Origin: CAKPSH01 sp964634355
GTDB taxonomy: Bacteria > Bacillota > Clostridia > TANB77 > CAG-508
Assembly (NCBI GenBank): GCA_964634355.1
Contig: CAZWIF010000039.1
Coordinates: 1-12,862, forward strand
Reading direction: 5' to 3'
Length of the DNA: 12,862 bases
The notes beneath the pieces were generated by a model, which saw only the letters and a program-made list of their open reading frames with translations, was not told where the DNA came from and made no database searches. The position numbers and the translations under genes are program-made. Of the stretch, positions 1 to 7,766 are shown in pieces; within the stretch, counting starts at the first letter, position 1, and each line of letters begins with the position of its first letter.

Positions 1-65
1 AATATCAGTTAAATATACTTAATAATGCTGAAAAAATAAAATTATTAGAAGATAAAAATAGATAA
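1..65 (+). CDS. 3' end of an unidentified upstream gene (partial)
   Basis: From base 3 the frame stays open to a TAA at 63-65 and would encode a 20-residue tail ending in LLEDKNR. The lysine-, glutamate- and leucine-rich composition suits the helical C-terminus of a bacterial protein. The reading stops about 30 bases before the next gene, a normal spacing for the same strand. The family cannot be recognised from so short a piece, and the open frame could be chance in such AT-rich DNA. Confidence 0.35.
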   Translation, partial: YQLNILNNAEKIKLLEDKNR

Positions 66-94
66 AAGTTATTAAATTAGAAAAATTTAAAAAA

Positions 95-1546
95 TTGAAA
101 GTAAGTGAATTAATGGAAGAAGCTTTTTTAATTGAGTGTATAGAAAATGAAACAGAAAATAGTTATTATGATTTTAAAAAAGATATCTATGATTTCAATA
201 TTCAAAAAAGTAAAGAAGATTTTTTAGTAGATGTAATATCTTTTGCTAATAATCATTCAAAAGGCAATAAATATATTATTACAGGAGTTAAATTACATGA
301 GGATAATTCTAGAACTTTGGAAGGCATAACTGAATCAAAAATAAAAGATGGAGCTGATTATCAAAGCTTAGTAAATGATAATATAGAACCAAATGTTATT
401 ATTGATTTTAAAATTGTAGATTATATCGGGAAAAAATTTGGCATTTTAAGAATTAATGAGGGAAATAATGATCCACCATATTTTTTAAGTAAACAATATG
501 GCAATTTACCAAAGGGATTTATAAAAATCAGAAAAGGTCAAAAAAATGAATTTGTAACTAGAAGAGATTTTGATTTATTTTATAATGAAAAAACAAATAA
601 TGAAATGAGTAATATTTGTTTGAGAGGAATAATTAATAAAAATATTAGTGATACTTTTAAAATAGAAAAATTTCAAAATAAAATAGATTTTGAGAAATGC
701 AAAAATAAAATATATGAGTTATTTACAGAGATAAGCGAAATTAAACTGGAGAGAAGCTTAAAAAGTGCTTTAAAATTTGGAAGTGAATTGTATGTTGATC
801 AAGAAGATATAGATATTATAAGAAAATATAGTCAAAAAAATAATATTATTTTAAAGGATAATTTCTTCGATATAGGTTATATCACTTCCTTTTCAATACT
901 ATATAGCTCAACTAATTATTATGGGACTGAATCAGAAAAGAAAAAATATAAATTAATATGTAATTTATCTAAAATGATTTCTATTTTTGAAGGATATAAA
1001 AAATTTTATGATAATATTGATAAAATTTCTTATACAGAGTTAGCAATACAAAATAAGGGAAGAAAATTTGATGAAGATATAGAAGTAACTTTAAAATTGA
1101 AAAAGGAAAACTTGTTTAATTATGACGATTTTCCTATTCCATCAGAAGATATTATTGAAGATGTTATTGATGGAGAATTTATAGGGAAATATTTAGAGAT
1201 AGAAAAAAATAGTGAAATCAATGAATATACAGGTAAATACATTCGTAATATACCATCAATACCAAGATCTATAAAATTATCAACTTTTGGTTATTCTGAT
1301 CCTAGTTATGAATCATACATAGAATATTTCAAGGAATATGTAAAAAGCGTGGCAGATTATGATATTATTGAAACAGAAAATTATTATTTTTTGAAATATG
1401 AACAGAAGAATATAAAACCTAATGAAGTTATTTCACTACCATCAAAAATACTTTTCAGAAAGATACCAGAGGATATTGAATATGAAATAAAAACAAAGTA
1501 CAATCCTAATATACAAAAGGGAAAAATATTAAATAATAATAAATAA
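95..1546 (+). CDS. Schlafen-like AlbA_2 domain protein
   Basis: This 483-residue protein has an N-terminal AlbA_2 (Schlafen AlbA_2, divergent AAA_4) domain over roughly residues 15-150. The signature is seen as an acidic residue followed by YDFKKDIY, then KEDFLVDVISFANN and YIITGVK, matching the family pattern of E-x-K, 'AFANT-GG' and 'IGV'. The remaining two thirds is rich in Lys, Ile and Asn and I do not recognise it. AlbA_2 domains bind or cleave nucleic acid or act as regulators, and are common in accessory and defence loci; a defence role here is inference. The start is uncertain: the TTG at 95 has no clear ribosome binding site, and ATG at 113 (codon 7) is an alternative. It lies directly upstream of a broken serine recombinase, so it may be cargo of a decayed mobile element. 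Confidence 0.75.
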   Translation: MKVSELMEEAFLIECIENETENSYYDFKKDIYDFNIQKSKEDFLVDVISFANNHSKGNKYIITGVKLHEDNSRTLEGITESKIKDGADYQSLVNDNIEPNVIIDFKIVDYIGKKFGILRINEGNNDPPYFLSKQYGNLPKGFIKIRKGQKNEFVTRRDFDLFYNEKTNNEMSNICLRGIINKNISDTFKIEKFQNKIDFEKCKNKIYELFTEISEIKLERSLKSALKFGSELYVDQEDIDIIRKYSQKNNIILKDNFFDIGYITSFSILYSSTNYYGTESEKKKYKLICNLSKMISIFEGYKKFYDNIDKISYTELAIQNKGRKFDEDIEVTLKLKKENLFNYDDFPIPSEDIIEDVIDGEFIGKYLEIEKNSEINEYTGKYIRNIPSIPRSIKLSTFGYSDPSYESYIEYFKEYVKSVADYDIIETENYYFLKYEQKNIKPNEVISLPSKILFRKIPEDIEYEIKTKYNPNIQKGKILNNNK

Positions 1547-1569
1547 GATTTTTTAGGAAGTGATTTAAA

Positions 1570-2791
1570 ATAGTAAACTGGAATGTAGCTGCATATTTAA
1601 GATTATCTAAAGAGGATGAAAACAGTATGGAATCAAATAGTATAGTTAATCAAAGAGAATTAATAGAAAAATATATTAGTAATAAAAATGATGTACAATT
1701 AGTAGATTATTATATTGATGATGGATATAGTGGAACTAATTTTAATAGACCAGAATTTAGAAGATTATTACAGGATATGAAAAATAAAAAAAATTAATTG
1801 TATAATTGTAAAAGACTTATCTAGATTTGCAAGAAGTCATATAGAAGCGGATATATATTTTGAAAATATCTTTCCTGCTTTGAATATAAGATTTATATCA
1901 GTAACAGAAAATATAGATAGTTTTGAAAATCCAGATTCAATGGATAACTTAATTGTTCCATTTAAAAATTTATTAAATGATGCATATGCAAAAGATATAT
2001 CTAAAAAGGTAAAAAGTGCATTAACAGCTAAAAGACTAAATGGTGAATTTATTGGTACATCTGCTACATACGGATACTTAAAGGATCCAAAAGATAAACA
2101 TAAGTTAATAATAGATAAAGTTGCATCAAATAATGTTATGCAAATATTTGATGGTATAATAGAAGGAAAAACAGCAAGAGAAATAGCTAATGAGTTAAAT
2201 AAAAATAATGTTTTAACACCTGCTATATATAAAATGAAAATAGAACTAGAAAATGATAATATAGAAATAGATAAAAAATGGAATGCTAAAATGATAGATG
2301 TGATTTTGAAAAATAGAGTATATGTAGGAGATTTAATTCAAGGGAAAAAGAAAGTAGAAAATTATAGAAGTCACAAGCTTATAACTACTAAAAAAGATGA
2401 ATGGATAGTAACAGAAAATCATCATGAACCAATTATACCAAAAGAAAAGTTCGATAAGGTACAAGAAATAATTAATAAAAATAAATGTGCTAGGGGTAAT
2501 AAAGAAAAAGATTTATTTTATAGTTTTTTGAAATGTTCAGATTGTGGAAGTTCTTTTACTTTAAGAAAAGTAAAGAATTATGAATATTACCATTGTACTT
2601 CATATGTCAGAAACGGTTTATGTACAAGCCATTCCATTAGAAAAGATAGATTAACTGAAATAGTATTGGAAAAGTTAAACAAAAGATTCAAAAGGAATAG
2701 AATAAATACTTTAACAAGAGATATTTTATTAAAAAATATAGATAGCATAATTATATTTCAAAATGGAGAGGTAAATGTGAATTTGAAGTAA
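1570..2791 (+). pseudogene. Large serine recombinase, start codon lost and frameshifted
   Basis: Reconstructed, this is a protein of about 406 residues. The N-terminal resolvase domain has the catalytic motif YLRLS (Ser13) and VKDLSRFAR; a Recombinase domain follows (GYLKDP, then AREIANELNKNNVLTP), and then a zinc ribbon (CSDCGSSF with a second pair of cysteines). Such enzymes integrate and excise mobile elements at att sites. Two lesions are visible. A good ribosome binding site (AGGAAG, 1555-1560) sits 9 bases before ATA at 1570, exactly where ATG is expected, and no usable start precedes the catalytic serine. The N-terminal frame then ends at TAA 1795-1797, just after an A8 run (1786-1793); removing one A joins it to the frame running to 2791. 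The C-terminus is short: the coiled coil normal after the zinc ribbon seems nearly absent. It stops 14 bases before rbgA, so it may mark an element end. Confidence 0.85.
1786..1793 (+). other. A8 run at the recombinase frameshift
   Basis: Eight consecutive A residues lie where the resolvase reading frame breaks. Seven would restore the frame and give KNKKINCIIVKDLSRF, the expected resolvase sequence. This is a +1 insertion in a homopolymer, chemically and contextually unlike the three CGGA shifts in this window. It could be mutation, sequencing error, replication slippage (phase variation) or a site of transcriptional slippage. Confidence 0.8.
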
Positions 2792-2805
2792 AGGAGTGAA
2801 CATAG

Positions 2806-3724
2806 ATGAATAAAGAAAAAGATGAAAATAGTTATCACAAAATCAACCTTAACTGGTATCCAGGTCATATGTCTAAGGCTAAGAGATTAATAGAAGATGA
2901 TTTGAAACTTATAGATGTTGTAATAGAAGTAATTGATGCAAGGATACCTATTTCTAGTAGAAATCCTGATTTAAATAATATGGTAAAAGGGAAGAAGAAA
3001 ATCATTATATTAAATAAAAGCGATTTGGCGGATGATGTACAGACAAAAAAATGGAAACAGTCTTTAACTAATGATGATACAGTTGCAATTTGTGTAAATG
3101 CCTTGAATAATAATAAAAATAATGAGATAATAAATACTATAGAAAAAATGATGAAAGAGGAAAAAGAGAGAGGACTAGAAAAAGGAAGAGTTGGAAGAAT
3201 TACAAGAGTATTGATTCTGGGAATACCTAATGTTCGGAAAGTCTTCTTTAATAAATCGTCTTTCTAATAGAAATAGACAAACAGTAGCAAATAAGCCAGG
3301 AGTTACGGTAAAAAAACAATGGGTAAGAATAGGAAATAATATTGAGCTTTTAGATACTCCTGGTGTATTATGGCCTAAATTTGATACAGAGCAAACTGCT
3401 CTAAACCTAGCCTATACTGGAACAATTAAGGACGAGATATTAGATAATCTAGAAATTGCTTATAATTTATTAAAGTTCTTGCTTAAGAACTATAGAAATA
3501 ATATTATTGATACATATAAGTTAGATAATGAAGAAGTAGAGAAATTACTGAAAAATGAAAATCAAATGGAAAATGAAAATATTATGGATGTAATGAGGTT
3601 AATAGGGAGAAAAAGAGGAGCTATTATTGCAGGTGGAAACATTGACGAAAATAAAACAGCAAATCTAATTATAAAGGATTTTAGAGATGCGAAAATAGGA
3701 AGAATTACACTAGAAATAGTTTGA
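2806..3724 (+). CDS. rbgA: Ribosome biogenesis GTPase RbgA/YlqF, with +1 shift at CGGA
   Basis: RbgA is a circularly permuted GTPase needed for late assembly of the 50S subunit. The N-terminal part has the family signature NWYPGHMSKAKR, then DARIPISSRNPD and the G4 motif NKSD; G1 follows as GIPNVGKSS, then GVT and DTPGVLWPK, with an RNA-binding helical C-terminus. The reading frame breaks inside the P-loop. In frame, GTT is followed by CGG and reading ends at TAA 3265-3267 after 153 residues. If CGGA (3235-3238) is read as a single glycine, the product is 305 residues, close to the family's usual 280-300, and the P-loop is perfect. A product without the shift would lack the P-loop and could not act as a GTPase. 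The ribosome binding site AAGGAG (2791-2796) overlaps the recombinase stop codon. Downstream, mrnC follows closely. The gene shows no other decay, which argues against a pseudogene. Confidence 0.93.
3235..3238 (+). other. CGGA shift site 1 (rbgA, P-loop glycine)
   Basis: The codons before the site are CCT AAT GTT (PNV). In frame the next codon is CGG, the first in-frame CGG in the window. Reading the four bases as one glycine continues with AAG TCT TCT (KSS), giving the invariant GKS of the P-loop. The 0-frame alternative reads VRKVFF and soon stops. No homopolymer is present, so simple polymerase slippage is unlikely. Confidence 0.88.
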
Positions 3725-3740
3725 AAAAGGAATGATATTA

Positions 3741-4124
3741 GTGGAAGAACAAAGAATAAACAATCTTAACCCATTAACATGGGCATATATCGGTGATGCG
3801 GTTTATGAATTATATATTAGAGAAAAACTAATAGAAACTACGAATTTAAAACCACATAAATTACATATAGAGACTGTAAAAAAGGTAAAAGCAAGTGCAC
3901 AAGCAGAGATACTACAGAAAATTGAGAATAAATTGAATGAAAAGGAAAAAGAGATTGTTAGAAGAACAAGAAATACAAAAAATCATCATTTACCAAAAAA
4001 TTCAAATGTAAAAGAATATATGTATGCAACAGCTTTTGAAGGTTTGATAGGATATTTATATTTAACTGGTAAAAAAGATAGACTAAATGAAATAATGAAA
4101 TACTGTATAGAGGAAGGGAAATAA
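3741..4124 (+). CDS. mrnC: Mini-ribonuclease III
   Basis: Mini-III is an RNase III-like nuclease without a double-stranded RNA binding domain; in Firmicutes it matures 23S rRNA ends. The RNase III signature is present as LNPLTWAYIGDAVYELYIRE, holding the catalytic Asp, and FEGLIGYLYLTG near the C-terminus holds the second acidic site. The length of about 127 residues fits the family. I favour the GTG at 3741, because AAGG (3727-3730) lies about 10 bases upstream; the ATG at 3732 nearly touches that site. It follows rbgA by 16 bases and precedes the metallopeptidase by 3, so the genes are probably co-transcribed. With RbgA this makes a large-subunit maturation pair. Confidence 0.93.
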   Translation: MEEQRINNLNPLTWAYIGDAVYELYIREKLIETTNLKPHKLHIETVKKVKASAQAEILQKIENKLNEKEKEIVRRTRNTKNHHLPKNSNVKEYMYATAFEGLIGYLYLTGKKDRLNEIMKYCIEEGK

Positions 4125-4127
4125 CGT

Positions 4128-5524
4128 ATGAGAGAAAATGCTAGAATTAGAATTTCAACATTTTTAAATCTAATATTAATTATAGTTTCAATATATATTA
4201 TTATGAATTTATGGCATATATATAAGATTAATGACTTTGGAGATTATGTTAAAGCAGAGTATACTTCTGGAATTTCAAGTTTCACAAGAGATGATAATGT
4301 AAAATATTCTAATCAGTATAGTTATAAGATTGTATCTGACGAATTTAATGATGCATTAATATATAAGAGTATTGAAGTGGAGGAAAATACAGTATATAGA
4401 GTAACCGCTATGGTAAAATTTGAAAATGTAGAGAATGAGAAAAGTGAATCAGAGGGCGGAGTAAACATTGGAATAGTGGATACTATCGAGAAGTCTGATA
4501 GTCTTACAGGAACTGGAGATTGGCAACTGTTAACTTTCGAATTTGATTCGAAGAATAGAAACAGTGTAGATATTGCTTTTAGATTGGGTTCATATGATGA
4601 TAATTCAAAAGGTATTGTTTGGTTTTCTGATTTTACACTAGAAAAGGGAGAAAAGGATACTAATAACAATTGGAATTTTATATGCTTGATAATAAAGAAC
4701 ATAGATGTTGAAATTGCAGAGAATGGAGCTATGAGCAATGTGAAGATGTCATTGCAATCAAATGAGATAACTTTAATAGAGGATAATATGAAGAGATTTC
4801 AAACTTCTATGAAAGAGATGTCTCGGAGGATTAATGACAGTTTCATATAAAATAGTTATAATTGATGAGCCTGTTACTTCAATTAGTTATAGTAAAGATT
4901 ATGGATATTATATTGCTGCTATAAATATGAAAGAAATCTTGAAAGAGTATGTGGACAATGATGACGAAGAATATGACCATGTTTTTGTTGCATATAAATT
5001 GGGAGAGGAGCTTCATAAAGAACAAATTAAAACTGGAGACTGGATAGGACTTCGGAGGAATGATATATAAAAATGAGATAGGCTTTTCAAATGTAAGAAT
5101 TCCTAATGAAGGTGCAAATTTGCTGTATTCATATTCTAACTATAATACATTTCCAGAAGAGGTTTTTGTACATGAATTTTTACATAATTTAGAAAGAATT
5201 GAGAATGAGTATGGATATGATGTACCAGAATTACATGCTTATGAAGAATATGGATATATTGAAAGTAATACAGAAGGACTAAAAAAGTGGTATACTGATT
5301 ATTTGAACTGTAATATAAAAAATATGAGTATAGGGTTAAGTCCAAGTGTATATACAATTAAACCAATACATGATAGCTGCTTTGTAAATTCAATAGATTT
5401 AACAGAGGAAGCATTTGATGAACCAGAGAATATAGTAGAAGATATAAAATATCTTTTAGAAAAGGTAAAAAAATATTTAAATACAGAAATAGAAGGGAAC
5501 TGGAATGAAAGTATCAGAGTTTAA
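4128..5524 (+). CDS. Membrane-anchored zinc metallopeptidase, with two +1 shifts at CGGA
   Basis: Three reading frames make one continuous protein of about 464 residues when two CGGA sites (4824-4827 and 5053-5056) are each read as glycine. Residues 10-28 form a signal anchor. Residues about 35-172 look like a carbohydrate-binding-module type beta-sandwich, seen in the pattern GDWQLLTFEF followed later by WFSDFTLEKG. After a helical linker comes a zincin-type catalytic region with HEFLH (HExxH, bases 5171-5185, about residues 348-352), then GYDVPELHAYEEYGY, which could supply a third ligand. The protein probably acts outside the membrane on protein or peptidoglycan-linked substrates; the substrate is unknown. 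A GGAGG run overlaps each shift site and an ATG follows closely, so re-initiation of separate chains is possible. However, the downstream pieces would lack a signal anchor and split the catalytic domain. Translation starts at ATG 4128 after GAGGAAGGG. The 3' end overlaps queA by 20 bases. Confidence 0.82.
4824..4827 (+). other. CGGA shift site 2 (metallopeptidase)
   Basis: The codons AAA GAG ATG TCT precede the site. In frame the next codon is CGG and reading ends at TAA 4848-4850. Read as one glycine, CGGA is followed by GGA TTA ATG, giving SGGLM and then a conserved-looking YKIVIIDEPVTS strand. The GGAGG at 4825-4829 plus ATG at 4834 also resembles a start region, which is the competing explanation. 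Confidence 0.82.
5053..5056 (+). other. CGGA shift site 3 (metallopeptidase)
   Basis: The codons GAC TGG ATA GGA CTT precede the site. In frame CGG is followed by AGG AAT GAT ATA TAA. Read as glycine, CGGA is followed by GGA ATG ATA, giving WIGLGGMIYKNE and leading into the HEFLH region. The shift lies inside the apparent catalytic domain. A GGAGG at 5054-5058 lies only one base from ATG 5060, too close for a normal start. Confidence 0.85.
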
Positions 5525-6530
5525 TTATGATTTGCCAGAAGAGTTAATCGCACAAACACCAATAAAAAATAGAGACCAATCTAGATTAATGGTTCTAAAT
5601 AAAAAAGAAAAAACTATTGAGCACAAAATATTTAGAGATATATTAGATTATTTACAACCGGGAGATTGCCTTGTAAGAAATAATACAAAGGTTATTCCAG
5701 CACGATTATATGGAAAAAAAGAAACTGGAGCCAATATAGAGTTTTTACTTTTAAATAGAATTGAAGGAGATTGCTGGGAGGTAATGGTAAGACCAGGGCG
5801 AAAATTACAAGTAGGTACTAAAGTAATTTTTGGAGATGGACTACTTGAGGCAGAAATTTTAGAACTATTAAGTGGAGGAAATAGAAAAGTTAAATTTTCA
5901 TATGATGGAATATTTAACGAGATATTAGATCAGATAGGATTAATGCCATTGCCACCATATATTAAGGAAAGATTAAAGGATAAAGAAAGGTATCAAACTG
6001 TTTATGCTAAATTTGAGGGTTCAGCAGCAGCACCTACTGCAGGATTACACTTTACTGAGGATTTACTTCAAAAAATAAAAGATAAGGGTGTTGAGATTGC
6101 TAATGTTACATTGCATGTTGGTATAGGAACATTTAGACCAGTAAAAGTAGAGACAATAGAAGAACATGAAATGCATTCAGAGCATTTTTATATTAAACAA
6201 GAGGATGTGGACAAGATTAATAAAGCAAAGAAAAACGGAAATAGAGTAATTGCTGTTGGAACAACTTCTTGTAGAGTATTAGAGTCTATATCTGATGCTG
6301 AAACAGGATTTGTTAAAACATATGAAGGTGATACTAATATTTTTATTTATCCAGGATATAAGTTTAAATGTATAGACGCTTTAATTACAAACTTTCATTT
6401 ACCTGAGTCAACGTTAATAATGTTGGTTTCTGCGTTTGCAGGGAGAGATTATGTAATGAAGGCTTATAATGAAGCTGTAACTGAAAAATATAGATTTTTC
6501 AGTTTTGGAGATGCAATGTTCATAATGTAA
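5505..6530 (+). CDS. queA: S-adenosylmethionine:tRNA ribosyltransferase-isomerase
   Basis: QueA transfers and isomerises the ribosyl group of S-adenosylmethionine onto preQ1 in tRNA, forming epoxyqueuosine at position 34 of GUN-reading tRNAs. The 341 residues match the family length. Seen are the N-terminal FNYDLPEELIAQTP, then AAPTAGLHFT, HVGIGTFRPV, GTTSCRVLES and the C-terminal ITNFHLPESTLIMLVSAFAG. The ATG at 5505 lies a few bases after AGAAGGGA and overlaps the end of the metallopeptidase gene by 20 bases, suggesting translational coupling. It contains two CGA codons in frame (one in PARLYG, one in RPGRKL) that fall where the family has arginine. CGA is therefore still an arginine codon, while CGG is never used. 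The next gene, tgt, belongs to the same pathway. Confidence 0.97.
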   Translation: MKVSEFNYDLPEELIAQTPIKNRDQSRLMVLNKKEKTIEHKIFRDILDYLQPGDCLVRNNTKVIPARLYGKKETGANIEFLLLNRIEGDCWEVMVRPGRKLQVGTKVIFGDGLLEAEILELLSGGNRKVKFSYDGIFNEILDQIGLMPLPPYIKERLKDKERYQTVYAKFEGSAAAPTAGLHFTEDLLQKIKDKGVEIANVTLHVGIGTFRPVKVETIEEHEMHSEHFYIKQEDVDKINKAKKNGNRVIAVGTTSCRVLESISDAETGFVKTYEGDTNIFIYPGYKFKCIDALITNFHLPESTLIMLVSAFAGRDYVMKAYNEAVTEKYRFFSFGDAMFIM

Positions 6531-6621
6531 TTTAAAAATGTTGCAAATAAAATAGAAAAACAATGTGAACTTGTGTTTGCAAAAATTATAACATTAAATA
6601 ATAAAAATAAAGGAGAAAAAG

Positions 6622-7752
6622 ATGAACAAACAACCAATAACATATGAATTATTGCATGTAGATAAAAGCACAGGTGCAAGAAGAGGTATAATACATACAC
6701 CACATGGAGATATTCAAACTCCAGTATTTATGCCGGTTGGAACTCAAGCGACGGTTAAATCTATGACACCAGAAGAACTTAAAGAAATGGTAGAGGCACA
6801 AATAATTTTAGCTAATACATACCATTTATATTTTAGACCAGGTCATAAGTTAATAGAAGAGGCAGGTGGGTTACATGAATTTATGAGATGGGACAGACCT
6901 ATTCTAACTGATAGTGGAGGCTTTCAAGTGTTTAGTTTAGGAGATTTGAGAACCATATCAGAGGAAGGGGTGGATTTTAAATCTTATCTTGATGGAAGTA
7001 AACATTTCTTTTCACCAGAAAAAGTAATGGAAATTGAGAATTCATTGGGAGCAGATATAATTATGGCATTTGATGAGTGTGTAAAGTATCCAGAAACTTA
7101 TGAGTATACAAAACAATCAATGGAAAGAACTACTAGATGGGCAAGAAGGTGCAAAAAAGCCCATGCAAAATCAGATAGCCAAGGTTTATTTGGAATAATT
7201 CAAGGAGGATTTTATAAAGACTTAAGGGAAAAATCCGCCAAAGAGCTAGTAAAATTAGATTTTCCAGGATATGCGATTGGAGGAATTAGTGTAGGAGAGC
7301 CTAAGGATACCTTCCTAGATATTTTAAATTATACTACGCCATTAATGCCTGTTAATAAACCAAGGTATTTAATGGGAGTTGGAACTCCAGATTACCTAAT
7401 AGAAGCAGCAATGGCCGGAATAGATATGTGTGATTGTGTATTACCTACAAGAATTGCAAGAAATGGAACAGCACTCACCTGGAATGGTAAAGTAGTAGTT
7501 AGAAATGCTACTTATGAAAGGGATTTTACACCGTTAGACCCAGAATGTGACTGCTACACTTGTAAAAATTATACGAAGGCATATATAAGGCATCTTGTAA
7601 AAGAGAAGGAAATCTTGGGTATAAGATTATTATCAATTCATAACTTAAGATTCTTGACTAAATTAATGGAAAGAGTTAGAATAGAAATTGAAAATGATAA
7701 CTTATTAAATTTTAAAAACGAATTCTATAAAAAGTATGGATATGAAGAATAG
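6622..7752 (+). CDS. tgt: tRNA-guanine transglycosylase
   Basis: Tgt exchanges guanine 34 for preQ1 in tRNAs with GUN anticodons, the step before QueA. The 376-residue length is typical. Motifs seen are DSGGFQVFSL (Asp97, general acid/base region), GGISVGEP, MGVGTPDYLIEA, and MCDCVLPTR with the likely nucleophile Asp271. A C-x-C-x2-C zinc site (ECDCYTCKNY) with a downstream HL completes the metal site. The start ATG has AAAGGAG about 7 bases upstream. A 91-base gap separates it from queA, so it may have its own promoter, but I see no convincing pair of boxes. Queuosine affects G34 tRNAs, so this pair is not directly linked to the U34 tRNA-Gly at the end of the window. Confidence 0.97.
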   Translation: MNKQPITYELLHVDKSTGARRGIIHTPHGDIQTPVFMPVGTQATVKSMTPEELKEMVEAQIILANTYHLYFRPGHKLIEEAGGLHEFMRWDRPILTDSGGFQVFSLGDLRTISEEGVDFKSYLDGSKHFFSPEKVMEIENSLGADIIMAFDECVKYPETYEYTKQSMERTTRWARRCKKAHAKSDSQGLFGIIQGGFYKDLREKSAKELVKLDFPGYAIGGISVGEPKDTFLDILNYTTPLMPVNKPRYLMGVGTPDYLIEAAMAGIDMCDCVLPTRIARNGTALTWNGKVVVRNATYERDFTPLDPECDCYTCKNYTKAYIRHLVKEKEILGIRLLSIHNLRFLTKLMERVRIEIENDNLLNFKNEFYKKYGYEE

Positions 7753-7766
7753 AAGGGGGAAATCAA

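Noticed and set aside
1786..1797. Recombinase frameshift as a fourth recoding site
   Set aside because: It lies in an A8 run with no CGGA, and the gene has also lost its start codon, so ordinary decay is the better reading.
3235..3237. Simple reassignment of CGG to another amino acid
   Set aside because: A three-base reading of CGG, whatever its meaning, leaves the downstream frame wrong and soon meets a stop at each of the three sites.
3230..3724. Separate gene starting at ATG 3230 inside rbgA
   Set aside because: It would start in the middle of the P-loop without a ribosome binding site; the protein is continuous with the upstream frame once CGGA is read as glycine.
4322..4738. Minus-strand reading frames here and at 5136-5357, 6464-6703, 8412-8618, 9475-9804, 10560-10784 and 11567-11902
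   Set aside because: They mirror well-supported + strand genes, have no recognisable domains and lack convincing ribosome binding sites.
3235..5056. Sequencing or assembly error as the cause of all three breaks
   Set aside because: Errors normally fall in homopolymers; these share one tetranucleotide, one phase and one residue, and match an odd tRNA in the same window. It cannot be fully excluded without reads.
6531..6621. Promoter between queA and tgt
   Set aside because: TATAAC at 6587-6592 has no reasonable -35 box at the right distance, so I do not call it.
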